DNA of 23,729 nucleotides from a virus: the IMG/VR virus record IMGVR_UViG_3300015371_000179, positions 1 through 23,729 of that record; one strand, 5' to 3'. Under the pieces are notes generated by a model, which made no database searches, was not told the DNA's origin, and was given only the letters and a program-made list of their open reading frames with translations. The translations under genes were made by a program, and so were the position numbers. Every line of letters begins with the position of its first letter. Within the stretch, counting starts at the first letter, position 1. Below are positions 6,735 to 12,796 of the stretch, piece by piece.

Positions 6735-7063
6735 GTGATGTTGATGCTCAGATGCAAGCGCAACGAGTCGTGTGGGAGCAGCCGGATTGGCTGGGTATTC
6801 AGCTGCACAGGCTGGCTGACGCCGTGTTGCACGAACTCAGCCCGGGCGACGGTGACCTCTTCGTCGAGTGGGCCCCACAGGATATCCTCGCCGATAACAT
6901 AGCCGAAGCGCTGCAGCACATTGCCTGCCACGTCGTACAGGGTAAGGTATGGCGACGGCTTGAACAGCCGCCCGATGGCCCGCACCGGCATGAGCCGCTC
7001 GGCCAGCACTACCGCGGGCGCGGCGATGAGCCCGCGCATGAACCAACGACGAGATAGCAGCAT
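6731..7063 (-). CDS. Protein with Tat-type N-terminus
   Basis: The product has 110 residues. The N-terminus MLLSRRWFMRGLIAAPAVV carries a twin-arginine motif (SRRWFMRG) directly followed by a hydrophobic stretch, then LMPVRAI. The rest (about 33-110) looks beta-rich, with YLTLYDVAGNVLQRFGYVI and ILWGPLDEEVTVARAEF, then a basic end. I recall similar short Tat-like proteins in phages of rhizobia, but their function is not known to me. Export of a folded protein through the host Tat system is the sequence-based prediction. It is first in a three-gene minus-strand cassette with ATGA coupling. No strong ribosome site is seen upstream. Confidence 0.6.
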   Translation of the reverse strand: MLLSRRWFMRGLIAAPAVVLAERLMPVRAIGRLFKPSPYLTLYDVAGNVLQRFGYVIGEDILWGPLDEEVTVARAEFVQHGVSQPVQLNTQPIRLLPHDSLRLHLSINIT

Positions 7064-7119
7064 TGGGGGGCACCCTGTATGATCCCACGTCTCTACACAC
7101 CAGAAGAAGGAGACTGCTA

Positions 7120-7533
7120 ATGTGCGACTATAGTCTCATGCACGTCAAGTCTCGGCCTGCCGCTGTCGGCGACAGGCTGGTCACCACCAACTTCAACACC
7201 GGCACGCGGGGGTTCGCCGCCGCCGGTGATCCCAGCACTGCTGTCTGCGTCATGCCAGGCACCGAGCTGGCGTTCGCGGCCGAGGTGACAGCCCATAACA
7301 ACAGCTTCCTGGGATTCAGCCACCGCAAGAGCGAACACAGCACGGCAATCTTCCGCCAGCACAACAAGCATATCGAGCGCGTCCACCATGACTATCTGGA
7401 ATTCCCGGATGGTAAGTTGATGGCATTGACCGAGCTGGTCGAGGGACAGCATGCAATCGTGCTGCAGCTGCCAGCAGCGCCGAAAACCAAGGCCGAAGCC
7501 GAGGAGCAGCGCCGGGCGGAGGTGGTCGGCTAA
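7120..7533 (+). CDS. MCDYS-family hypothetical protein of alphaproteobacterial type
   Basis: The product has 137 residues. ATG 7120 is chosen because AAGGAG lies 8 nt upstream. The N-terminus MCDYSLMHVKSRPAAVGDRL is followed by TRGFAA, AVCVMPGTELAF and HHDYLEFPDGKLMALTELVEG. This matches a conserved hypothetical family that I recall from Bradyrhizobium and relatives (MCDYSLxxVxSRPAxVGDxL, with conserved His and Cys). Its function is unknown. The conserved early Cys and the His-Asp pair could bind a metal. Presence in a phage suggests acquisition from the host. A 298-bp gene-free stretch follows. Confidence 0.7.
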   Translation: MCDYSLMHVKSRPAAVGDRLVTTNFNTGTRGFAAAGDPSTAVCVMPGTELAFAAEVTAHNNSFLGFSHRKSEHSTAIFRQHNKHIERVHHDYLEFPDGKLMALTELVEGQHAIVLQLPAAPKTKAEAEEQRRAEVVG

Positions 7534-7544
7534 ACGCCACTTGC

Positions 7545-7559
7545 GTTTACAGGTAGGAA
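7545..7559 (+). repeat. Second copy of the GTTTACAGGTRGGAA motif
   Basis: GTTTACAGGTAGGAA differs by one base from the copy at 4266-4280. Here it lies 11 bp after the 7120 gene's stop and just before the structured spacer. If it is a promoter -35 region, the RNA would begin about where the first long stem starts (7571), but a clear -10 is not visible. It could instead be an operator or a phage-specific promoter element. Confidence 0.45.
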
Positions 7560-7570
7560 AGGCAAAAATA

Positions 7571-7764
7571 CCGCCGGTCCGCCCTTGTGGTTCGGTGAGG
7601 GTCGAGAACCTACCAGGAGCGAGACCGGCGGTCGTTGAACGAGGGGTCACGCGACAGCTTTTACGTAAGAACTACCCCCTCGCCGGTGCTAGGCCGGAAG
7701 CAGTAGGCTCCGGCTCACGGACTCTTGCTAGCACGCTGGCGGCCCAGCTTGCTAGCAATTTTTT
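7571..7764 (+). ncRNA. Candidate structured RNA / leader in a gene-free spacer
   Basis: The ~300-base gap 7534-7831 has no convincing gene but many stems. Stem 1 is CCGCCGGTC (7571-7579) with GACCGGCGG (7623-7631), 9 bp perfect, enclosing GGTTC (7589-7593)/GAACC (7606-7610). Stem 2 is CGAGGGG (7640-7646) with CCCCTCG (7676-7682). Stem 3 is GTGCTAG (7686-7692) with CTAGCAC (7728-7734), enclosing GCCGGA (7693-7698)/TCCGGC (7709-7714). The 3' end is an intrinsic terminator whose 5' arm overlaps stem 3. It could be a stand-alone small RNA or the leader of the packaging/virion operon. I do not recognise a known RNA family. Confidence 0.5.
7725..7764 (+). terminator. Strong intrinsic terminator
   Basis: TTGCTAGCA (7725-7733) pairs perfectly with TGCTAGCAA (7750-7758). 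After a C/T mismatch the stem continues as GCTGG (7735-7739) with CCAGC (7744-7748), closing a CGGC loop. Six T residues (7759-7764) follow directly. This is the clearest terminator in the window. It separates the control region from the packaging genes. Confidence 0.88.
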
Positions 7765-7831
7765 ATCCCTAAATGGATCTGTACCCGACTCAACACACAG
7801 CTTAATTGCTGCGGTGCCGGGGAGCGCTGCC

Positions 7832-7936
7832 ATGCACCACGACCAACTCGACCTCGCCTATACGCTGGTCATAGCCTATTCCGCCAGCGCCATCTTCGCC
7901 CTGCTCGGCTACCTGCTGTGGTGGTCGGTGCGATGA
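7832..7936 (+). CDS. Tiny single-pass membrane protein
   Basis: The 34-residue ORF has a short acidic/His N-terminus (MHHDQLDLAYT) and one hydrophobic helix ending LLWWSVR. GGGGAG precedes the ATG at a workable distance, and its stop overlaps the next ATG (ATGA). It is the first gene after the terminator. A longer in-frame ORF starting at 7451 was rejected because it reads through the structured spacer. The function is unknown. A holin/antiholin-type role is possible but unsupported. Confidence 0.5.
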   Translation: MHHDQLDLAYTLVIAYSASAIFALLGYLLWWSVR

Positions 7937-8043
7937 GGCGCGATGTGAAGCTCGCCACCACGTTCTTTCTCACGCTGGTGCTGCTGCTGTTCGTGCTTGC
8001 CGCCTACGGATATTTCTCCGGAGCCTGGGAGACCCCGCCATGA
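7933..8043 (+). CDS. Tiny single-pass membrane protein
   Basis: The 36-residue ORF has a basic start (MRRDVK), one hydrophobic helix (about 7-25, rich in Leu/Val/Phe) and a short tail (GAWETPP). It is joined at both ends by ATGA overlaps (7933-7936 and 8040-8043). It pairs with the preceding tiny membrane protein. Such pairs occur in lysis regions, but no spanin, endolysin or lipobox is visible nearby, so the function is open. Confidence 0.5.
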   Translation: MRRDVKLATTFFLTLVLLLFVLAAYGYFSGAWETPP

Positions 8044-8243
8044 CCCAGCACAGCTTCGAGTTCATGCACCGCATGGTCGCCTGCGAGCGGGCGCCGCCCT
8101 GGCGCTGTGAATTGAAGCCGGGCGACATCATTCGCCGCCCGGACCACGACGAGCGCTTCGTTGTCACAGCGATCTACGGCGAGCGCGTGATCGCCGTGCA
8201 GACGGTGGACATAGTCAACCCGCGCGACTGGGAGCGGGTGTAA
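8040..8243 (+). CDS. Small beta-rich hypothetical protein
   Basis: The product has 67 residues. It begins MTQHSFEFMHRMVACERAP and has a compact segment (LKPGDIIRRPDHDERFVVTAI) that looks like a small SH3-like barrel, ending DIVNPRDWERV. It is translationally coupled to the preceding ORF. No family is recognised. Confidence 0.5.
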   Translation: MTQHSFEFMHRMVACERAPPWRCELKPGDIIRRPDHDERFVVTAIYGERVIAVQTVDIVNPRDWERV

Positions 8244-8258
8244 CCGAGGGAGGAGAAC

Positions 8259-8426
8259 ATGTACCAGCTGGTTGTGTATCGAGAGGGAGTCGAGCCGTTG
8301 ACCATCCGCATTCCGGACGAGGCTTGGGCGCGCTACCTGCACCAGGCGATGAAGGCGTACGCCGACAAGATCGGCGCCACTGCGCCGCAGCTGTTGTTGC
8401 AAGTTGCAACCGAGAACGCGGCCTAG
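8259..8426 (+). CDS. Small hypothetical protein
   Basis: The 55-residue ORF is preceded by an excellent ribosome site (GGGAGGAGAA). The N-terminal beta strands (YQLVVYREGVEPLTIRIPD) and a following helix (EAWARYLHQAMKAYADKIG) give a beta-beta-alpha plan. It lies between the tiny membrane genes and the terminase genes. The function is unknown. Confidence 0.5.
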   Translation: MYQLVVYREGVEPLTIRIPDEAWARYLHQAMKAYADKIGATAPQLLLQVATENAA

Positions 8427-8433
8427 CACATCA

Positions 8434-8454
8434 AATTAAATACTGGAATTAAAT
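8434..8454 (+). repeat. AATTAAAT direct repeat in the spacer before the small terminase
   Basis: AATTAAAT occurs at 8434-8441 and 8447-8454 (13-bp period) in the short AT-rich gap upstream of the packaging genes. In a GC-rich genome this stands out and may mark an operator or promoter. The function is not established. Confidence 0.35.
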
Positions 8455-8487
8455 GGGGGATGGAACGTGAGCTGAAGGACAAGAGCA

Positions 8488-8916
8488 ATGGAACGGCGAG
8501 TGTACGCAAACGGTGGTGCGAAGAATCGTGGTGGACGACCGGTCGGTGCAATCAACAAGCGCACGCGCGAGACGGTGGCGCTGGCCCGCAAGACCGGCAA
8601 GCTGCCGCACGAGATCATGCTGCAGATCGCGCAGGCAACGATTGGCGCAAAGGTCAAGGGCTGGGGAACGGTGGACAAGGAGGACAAGAAGTGGGCGTGC
8701 TACAGCTGCGCCAATTACTTCGCGCCGAAAATGACCGCTACCGATCACAGCGGCAACGTCTACATAATGGCCCTGCCGCAAGAAGCCTTGAACCGCCTGA
8801 GCGTGCGTGAGCTGGAGCTGGCCGAGAAGCTGTTCGGCAAGCTCGCCAGCAATGGCAGCAACGGGCACGCACCCATGCTGCTGCCTGCGCCTATCGACTA
8901 CGACCCGGACGACTAA
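8488..8916 (+). CDS. Probable small terminase subunit
   Basis: The product has 142 residues and sits directly upstream of the large terminase. Residues 14-26 (NRGGRPVGAINKR) form the GGRPxGxxNK motif often found at the N-terminus of phage packaging/DNA-binding proteins. A helix follows (ETVALARKTGKLPHEIMLQIA). A CYSC pair (about 72-75) may be half a metal site, and the C-terminus is helical with an acidic end (YDPDD). The likely role is recognising and loading phage DNA for the large subunit. The assignment rests mainly on position and size. The start shares 15 nt, and the residues MERRVY, with the recombinase gene at 3158. Confidence 0.55.
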   Translation: MERRVYANGGAKNRGGRPVGAINKRTRETVALARKTGKLPHEIMLQIAQATIGAKVKGWGTVDKEDKKWACYSCANYFAPKMTATDHSGNVYIMALPQEALNRLSVRELELAEKLFGKLASNGSNGHAPMLLPAPIDYDPDD

Positions 8917-8919
8917 GCC

Positions 8920-9120
8920 ATGTGCTGCGATTGCAACCCCATAACGCTGTTCTGCCGCATCTGCGGCGCGCCGGAGACGCAGTTCCAAAGTGAAGGCTGT
9001 ACCTATGCAGGTGGACTACTCCGAAGCGCTGACCCACATTCGCCTGCGCCGCTTGCAGCAGGACAAGCGCACGCGCATCTCCGCCCCTGCCACGCCCAAG
9101 CTCTGGCCACCCGACTATAG
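8920..9120 (+). CDS. Possible small Cys-rich ORF overlapping the terminase start
   Basis: The ORF starts 3 bp after the small-terminase stop. Its first 17 residues, MCCDCNPITLFCRICGA, contain CxxC-type pairs suggestive of a mini zinc ribbon. The last ~38 residues overlap the large terminase in another frame and look like a shadow. The 88-bp gap before the terminase ATG is otherwise empty. It is real only if the N-terminal Cys module is functional. Confidence 0.3.
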   Translation: MCCDCNPITLFCRICGAPETQFQSEGCTYAGGLLRSADPHSPAPLAAGQAHAHLRPCHAQALATRL

Positions 9121-10828
9121 CCGGGTCTACGACTGGCGCCGCTCGCAGCTGGCCAAGTTCGCCGCCCAGCCCGAGCGCATCAGTGCCGCCAAGCGTTACT
9201 ACCGCCACCGCCCGGTCGAGTTTATCAACCACTGGTGCGATACCTGGGATCCGCGCAACGCTGGCACCGCCAAGCCGGTGCAGATGCCGTTTATCCTGTT
9301 CAAGCGGCAGGTTGAGCTGGTCGAGTTCCTGCTCACCTGCCTGCACGACCAGGAAGGCGCCCTGATCGAGAAGTCGCGCGACATGGGCGCCACCTGGATC
9401 GGCGTCTCATTCTCAATCTGGCTGTGGCTGTTTCACCCCGGCTCGGCTATCGGCTGGGGCTCGCGCAAGCAGGAGCTGGTCGACCGTATCGGTGACCCCT
9501 CCAGCATCTTCGAGAAGCTGCGCCTGCAGATCGCCCACCTGCCGCAGGCGCTGTTGCCCGCAGGTTTCAGTCACGACGTGCACCTCACGTTTCAACGCTG
9601 CGTCAATCCCGAGAGCGGCGCTACTATCATCGGCGAGATCGGCGACAATATCGGCCGCGGCGCGCGCACCAGCATGTATTTCAAGGACGAGAGTTCGCAC
9701 TATGAGCACCCGGAGAAGATCGAAGCCGCGCTATCGGATACCACGCGGGTCCCTATCGACATTTCATCTGTTAACGGGCCCGGTAACGTGTTCCACCGCA
9801 AACGTGAGGCGGGAGTTGATTGGGTTCCTGGATCGACACTGGCCAAAGGTCGCACCCGCGTATTCGTGCTCGATTGGCGTGACCATCCAGAGAAGTCGCA
9901 AGACTGGTACAAGCTGCGCCGCGAAGACTATGAGCGCCGAGGTCTACTGCACCTATTTGCACAAGAGATCGACCGCAATTACGTTGCAGCGCTAGAGAAC
10001 GTTATCATTCAGGACCAGTGGGTCAAAGCCGCGGTGGACGCACATGTCAAGCTCGGAGCCAAGGGACTTGTCGGGTTCGACGACGGAGCGTGGGTCGCCG
10101 CTCTTGACGTCGCTGACACTGGCGGCGACACCAATGCGCTGGCTCAACGAAAGGGTGTGGTACTACGCCGTCTTCAGGAGTGGGGTGAACGCGACCCTGG
10201 TCTTACCGCGCGGCGCGCCGTGGCGGCCTGCCGCGATCTGGGGCCAGTTACCCTCCAATACGACAGCATCGGCGTGGGTGCAGGTGTCAAGGCTGAGACG
10301 AATCGGCTGGCTGACGAGTCTCTCTTGCCAGTGGGCGTGGTACTGGTTCCGTGGATGGCGGGGGCACCGGTTCTCGGTCCGGCGGATCATGTCATCGCAG
10401 GCGATGTCGACTCACCCCGGAATAAAGATTTCTACGCCAACCTGAAGGCGCAGGCGTGGTGGCAGCTGGGGCAGCGCTTCTTTCGCACCTGGCAGGCGGT
10501 CGAGCAGGGCGTCACCCACGATCCCGACGACCTGATCTCGCTCGACTCGACGCTGCCGCTGCTGCACAAGCTGGAGAAGGAGCTGTGCCAAGCCACGGCC
10601 ACGCGCAACTCGCGCATGAAGCTCCTGGTCGACAAGAACCCGGAGGGCGCCAAGTCGCCCAACCTGGCCGACGCGGTGGTCATGTGCTTTCATCCGATTA
10701 CCCGGCCGCTGGCAATTCCCGATCTCGGCCTGGTCGGCGGCAAGCTGTTTCGCTCCGACGATCCGGAGCCGCTGCGTACCCCGGTCAAGAACGACGATTA
10801 TTACATCGGCCCGAAGATCCTACGCTGA
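9005..10828 (+). CDS. Terminase large subunit
   Basis: The product has 607 residues. I chose ATG 9005 because GAAGG lies just upstream. An in-frame GTG at 8990 would add 5. The ATPase motor has an adenine/Walker A-like segment EKSRDMGATW (122-131), in which G-A-T-W replaces the classic G-K-T as in many terminases. Walker B is MYFKDES (224-230, with D228-E229). The RNase H-fold nuclease shows LDVAD (367-371), QYDSIG (418-423, D420) and NLADAV (554-559, D556), the three acidic clusters. It cuts concatemers and pumps DNA into the prohead through the portal. The order small terminase, large terminase, portal fits. Several small genes and a minus-strand cassette separate it from the portal. Confidence 0.92.
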   Translation: MQVDYSEALTHIRLRRLQQDKRTRISAPATPKLWPPDYSRVYDWRRSQLAKFAAQPERISAAKRYYRHRPVEFINHWCDTWDPRNAGTAKPVQMPFILFKRQVELVEFLLTCLHDQEGALIEKSRDMGATWIGVSFSIWLWLFHPGSAIGWGSRKQELVDRIGDPSSIFEKLRLQIAHLPQALLPAGFSHDVHLTFQRCVNPESGATIIGEIGDNIGRGARTSMYFKDESSHYEHPEKIEAALSDTTRVPIDISSVNGPGNVFHRKREAGVDWVPGSTLAKGRTRVFVLDWRDHPEKSQDWYKLRREDYERRGLLHLFAQEIDRNYVAALENVIIQDQWVKAAVDAHVKLGAKGLVGFDDGAWVAALDVADTGGDTNALAQRKGVVLRRLQEWGERDPGLTARRAVAACRDLGPVTLQYDSIGVGAGVKAETNRLADESLLPVGVVLVPWMAGAPVLGPADHVIAGDVDSPRNKDFYANLKAQAWWQLGQRFFRTWQAVEQGVTHDPDDLISLDSTLPLLHKLEKELCQATATRNSRMKLLVDKNPEGAKSPNLADAVVMCFHPITRPLAIPDLGLVGGKLFRSDDPEPLRTPVKNDDYYIGPKILR

Positions 10829-10854
10829 GTATCAAACCCGCTGGGAGGCAAAAC

Positions 10855-11508
10855 GTGATCGCGGCAGCTGCACAGGACAAGCCTATCTACGACCCCTCGC
10901 GCTACTTCGACGTCGCTACGCCCGAGCAGGCGATGGCGGTGATCACCAACCCGGTCGAGGACCTGATTACCTGCGAGGAGCGCTGGTACAATGAGACGGC
11001 GTATCTGATGACGCTGTTCTCCCAATACATTCGCCCGGGCAGCCGCGTGCTCGACTACTGTTGCGGCATTGGCCGCCTGGCGCAGCCGCTGATCGAGCAC
11101 TTGGGCTGCACGGTGGTGGGCGTGGACTTCAGCCCGGCGATGCGCGCTATGGCAATGGACCGTGTGCGCAGCCCGCGGTTCTGCGCCATGGACCCGCAGC
11201 TGTTCGACGAGTTGGGCATCACCAAGTACGACGCGGTCATTGCGATCTGGGCGTTGCAGCACTGCATCGATCTGCGCAGGGCGCTCACTCGTATCGCCAC
11301 GCACTTGCGCCCCGGCGGCGCGCTCATTGTGGTCGACCACGTCTACCGCTGCGTCCCGGTGGGCAGCAACGGCTGGGAGAACGATGGGCTCGACCTCACC
11401 CGCATGCTCGGCGACGTCGGCTTCTTCGCCAAGGCGGCGGGCAGGCTCGACCCCAAGATCGCACCCGGCTGGATGCAGGACTCGTTGTTCTGGGCGGTGT
11501 ATAGATGA
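10855..11508 (+). CDS. SAM-dependent class I methyltransferase
   Basis: From GTG 10855 the product has 217 residues, with GGGAGG in front. A longer in-frame reading back to 10456 is a shadow of the terminase gene. Motif I is VLDYCCGIGRLA (65-76) and motif II is VVGVDFS with the SAM-ribose acid at D91. Motif IV AVIAIWALQHC and post-motif LRPGGALIVVDH follow. This layout is typical of small-molecule or glycan/protein methyltransferases of the UbiE/Methyltransf_11-like group. No DNA-methyltransferase catalytic motif (DPPY/NPPY) is seen. The substrate is unknown. A second, different methyltransferase occurs at 20848. Confidence 0.8.
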   Translation: MIAAAAQDKPIYDPSRYFDVATPEQAMAVITNPVEDLITCEERWYNETAYLMTLFSQYIRPGSRVLDYCCGIGRLAQPLIEHLGCTVVGVDFSPAMRAMAMDRVRSPRFCAMDPQLFDELGITKYDAVIAIWALQHCIDLRRALTRIATHLRPGGALIVVDHVYRCVPVGSNGWENDGLDLTRMLGDVGFFAKAAGRLDPKIAPGWMQDSLFWAVYR

Positions 11509-11696
11509 TCCTCGACCTGAATGAGCCGTTCGATCTGGACCTAGAGCAGGTCTGGCTGCGCTTCGACGGCGTCTGGCATCTGTTCACCCGCCACCACAAC
11601 TGCTACGCCAAGGATGGGACTATCGTGCAACCGTTCGACCTGGCGCAGCTGCGTGCCGAGGCTGAAGAGGTTATTGAGCTGTACCCGGTGCAATGA
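11505..11696 (+). CDS. Small acidic hypothetical protein
   Basis: The product has 63 residues and starts in an ATGA overlap with the methyltransferase stop. The first part (LEQVWLRFDGVWHLFTRHHN) looks like beta strands, followed by an acidic helix (DLAQLRAEAEEVIELYPVQ). It probably is co-translated with, and may assist, the methyltransferase, which is inference. No family is recognised. Confidence 0.55.
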   Translation: MILDLNEPFDLDLEQVWLRFDGVWHLFTRHHNCYAKDGTIVQPFDLAQLRAEAEEVIELYPVQ

Positions 11697-11821
11697 GCCG
11701 CGCGCTCGCTTGGCTCATTGCTGTTGCTGCCTGCATCCTCACAGTGGCCATGTATTCGGAAGCACAGCGGCGTATGGCTATGTGCTACGAGACCGGCTAT
11801 GTGAGCATGGGAGGCGATTGA
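11693..11821 (+). CDS. Small membrane-anchored or exported peptide
   Basis: The 42-residue ORF starts in an ATGA overlap. Its N-terminus MSRALAWLIAVAACILTVAM is hydrophobic and could be a signal peptide or anchor, followed by a short polar tail with one Cys. IAVAAC could be read as a lipobox-like stretch, but the residues before the Cys fit poorly. The function is unknown. Confidence 0.4.
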   Translation: MSRALAWLIAVAACILTVAMYSEAQRRMAMCYETGYVSMGGD

Positions 11822-11879
11822 GTAATGCCCAACCCGCCACATCCCGCCCGAGGTGTGCGCCAAGCACTTGAGGCCCACG

Positions 11880-11990
11880 ATGAATATCTTTTGGGGTTTT
11901 GTAGTTCCTCTGGCGTGCGGCCTAGGTCTCATGACCGTAGGTTTCATAGCAAGTGTTGGCTTTGTTCGCTCAGTGACGAGGGGCAGATGA
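11880..11990 (+). CDS. Tiny single-pass membrane protein
   Basis: The 36-residue ORF begins MNIFWGFVVPLACGLGLMTV, with one long hydrophobic segment and a basic end (RSVTRGR). It lies between two other tiny ORFs and has only a weak ribosome site. A competing 60-residue ORF at 11825-12007 in another frame is less protein-like. The evidence is modest. Confidence 0.35.
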   Translation: MNIFWGFVVPLACGLGLMTVGFIASVGFVRSVTRGR

Positions 11991-12003
11991 TTGGAGGAGT
12001 ACA

Positions 12004-12198
12004 GTGAAAACCTTCCACTTCAAGAGCGGGCTACAGATCACAGTCCCCGGCGATCCCAACTGCTGGCTGTGTCAGGATCGCGACTGGGCGGAGTGCGGCC
12101 GCTGCCCCGAATGCGGGCAACCAGGCGGGGCGCTGTGGTTCTGGTTAGTCGACGAGCCTCACGGCTCGTCGTGGAACATGTGGCAGGCGCCGCAGTAA
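12004..12198 (+). CDS. Small zinc-ribbon protein
   Basis: The product has 64 residues. The GTG at 12004 has a strong GGAGGAG site. After a short beta segment come CWLC (20-23) and CGRCPECG (31-38), two Cys pairs consistent with one zinc ion. The C-terminus is Trp-rich. It may bind nucleic acid or protein. It converges on a minus-strand zinc-ribbon gene with a 40-bp overlap, and a 9-bp hairpin lies in the overlap. Confidence 0.6.
   Translation: MKTFHFKSGLQITVPGDPNCWLCQDRDWAECGRCPECGQPGGALWFWLVDEPHGSSWNMWQAPQ
12150..12171. terminator. Hairpin in the convergent gene overlap
   Basis: CGACGAGCC (12150-12158) and GGCTCGTCG (12163-12171) form a 9-bp stem with a TCAC loop that covers the stop of the minus-strand gene. 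It has no U-tract on either strand. It might slow polymerases meeting head-on or be a chance result of coding constraints. Confidence 0.3.
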
Positions 12199-12431
12199 CG
12201 CTCCCTGATGTCATTCGGATTATACGACGTCATGCCGCAGCGTGGGCAGGTGATGCACTTGCGGTTGGGATTGTCGACGTAGCGCACCGGCACGCCTGGG
12301 TAGTACTGCGCCAGATCGCGCACGGCCTGGCGCGCCCGGCGCAGACTGTTCTCATAGCAGACGATGCGCCACGTGCCGTCGGCCCGCTGCTGTTCGACAG
12401 CGTACGGGCTCCAGGTGGTGCGCTTGCCCAT
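12159..12431 (-). CDS. Zinc-ribbon small protein, minus strand
   Basis: The product has 90 residues from ATG 12431. Its ATG follows the previous minus-strand stop by one base (TAAAATG). The first half (WSPYAVEQQRADGTWRIVCYE, then SLRRARQAVRDLAQ) looks like a small alpha/beta domain. The C-terminal third has CITC-PRCGMTSYNPNDI-RERYCGACHMFH, a CPxCG...YCGxCH zinc ribbon with the phrase NPNDI that is common in phage and actinobacterial small zinc proteins. The function is unknown. Confidence 0.6.
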   Translation of the reverse strand: MGKRTTWSPYAVEQQRADGTWRIVCYENSLRRARQAVRDLAQYYPGVPVRYVDNPNRKCITCPRCGMTSYNPNDIRERYCGACHMFHDEP

Positions 12432-12432
12432 T

Positions 12433-12654
12433 TTAATCGTCGTCGTCTTCGTGAGGAGACCAATGCGTGAATTGGCCCCGAGTTGAGCCGCAGTGCGGGC
12501 ACTTGCCCGACTTGGTTGCGTCCTGGCCGACCAGGGCGCCGACACCACCGACGTAGCGTTCCCTACCGATTGCGTCCCAGAACTCCCAGTCGTCGGTCTC
12601 GCCGCACTCCAGGCATTCCATCTCTACGTATTCGACGTGATCATTCCAGCCCAT
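12433..12654 (-). CDS. Zinc-ribbon small acidic protein, minus strand
   Basis: The product has 73 residues from ATG 12654, with GGAGAG 5 nt upstream. CLECG (14-18) and CPHCG (52-56) form a split zinc site around a central segment (WEFWDAIGRERYVGGVG), and the end is EDDDD. It is the second gene of a three-gene minus-strand cassette. One arm of the 20-bp inverted repeat lies inside its 3' end. Confidence 0.6.
   Translation of the reverse strand: MGWNDHVEYVEMECLECGETDDWEFWDAIGRERYVGGVGALVGQDATKSGKCPHCGSTRGQFTHWSPHEDDDD
12453..12472 (+). repeat. 20-bp inverted repeat, left arm
   Basis: The sequence starts GAGGAGACC and ends GCGTGAAT. It is a perfect inverted copy of 12787-12806. Here it falls inside the 3' coding end of the minus-strand gene at 12433. 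On the plus strand it holds a ribosome-site-like GAGGAG and an ATG followed by only a few codons. Confidence 0.85.
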
Positions 12655-12796
12655 GACGCTCTCCGTAGGGTAGCACGACGTAGGATGACCACAAGGTACG
12701 CACACGCGGCATTAGCCACGCCCCACGCTGCCACCAGCGTGGCGTCAGCCACTGCACCAGGTACACTTCGCATCCAAGGCTAATATATTCACGCAT
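12641..12796 (-). CDS. Small Trp/Arg-rich protein, minus strand
   Basis: The 51-residue ORF starts at ATG 12796 with a strong GAGGAG ribosome site 6 nt upstream. It begins MREYISLGCEVYLVQWL and contains a Trp-rich basic middle (PRWWQRGAWLMPRV). It overlaps the next minus-strand gene by 14 bp. It is probably the first gene of the cassette and may be membrane-associated. The start region, including the ribosome site, is duplicated in inverted orientation at 12453. No family is recognised. Confidence 0.45.
   Translation of the reverse strand: MREYISLGCEVYLVQWLTPRWWQRGAWLMPRVRTLWSSYVVLPYGERHGLE

Noticed and set aside
7681-7740. A possible tRNA in the spacer
   Set aside because: The stems do not make a cloverleaf. 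No T-loop GTTCRA or plausible anticodon arm lies at the correct distances.
7451-7936. A 161-residue plus-strand ORF spanning the structured spacer
   Set aside because: It reads through the stems and terminator with low-complexity basic composition. Only its last 34 residues (from 7832) look like a gene.
10456-10854. N-terminal extension of the methyltransferase in the same frame
   Set aside because: It lies inside the terminase gene in another frame and is a GC-driven shadow. GTG 10855 has a good ribosome site.
11825-12007. A 60-residue plus-strand ORF
   Set aside because: It overlaps the next gene's start and has poor composition. The alternative frame gives a cleaner membrane peptide at 11880.
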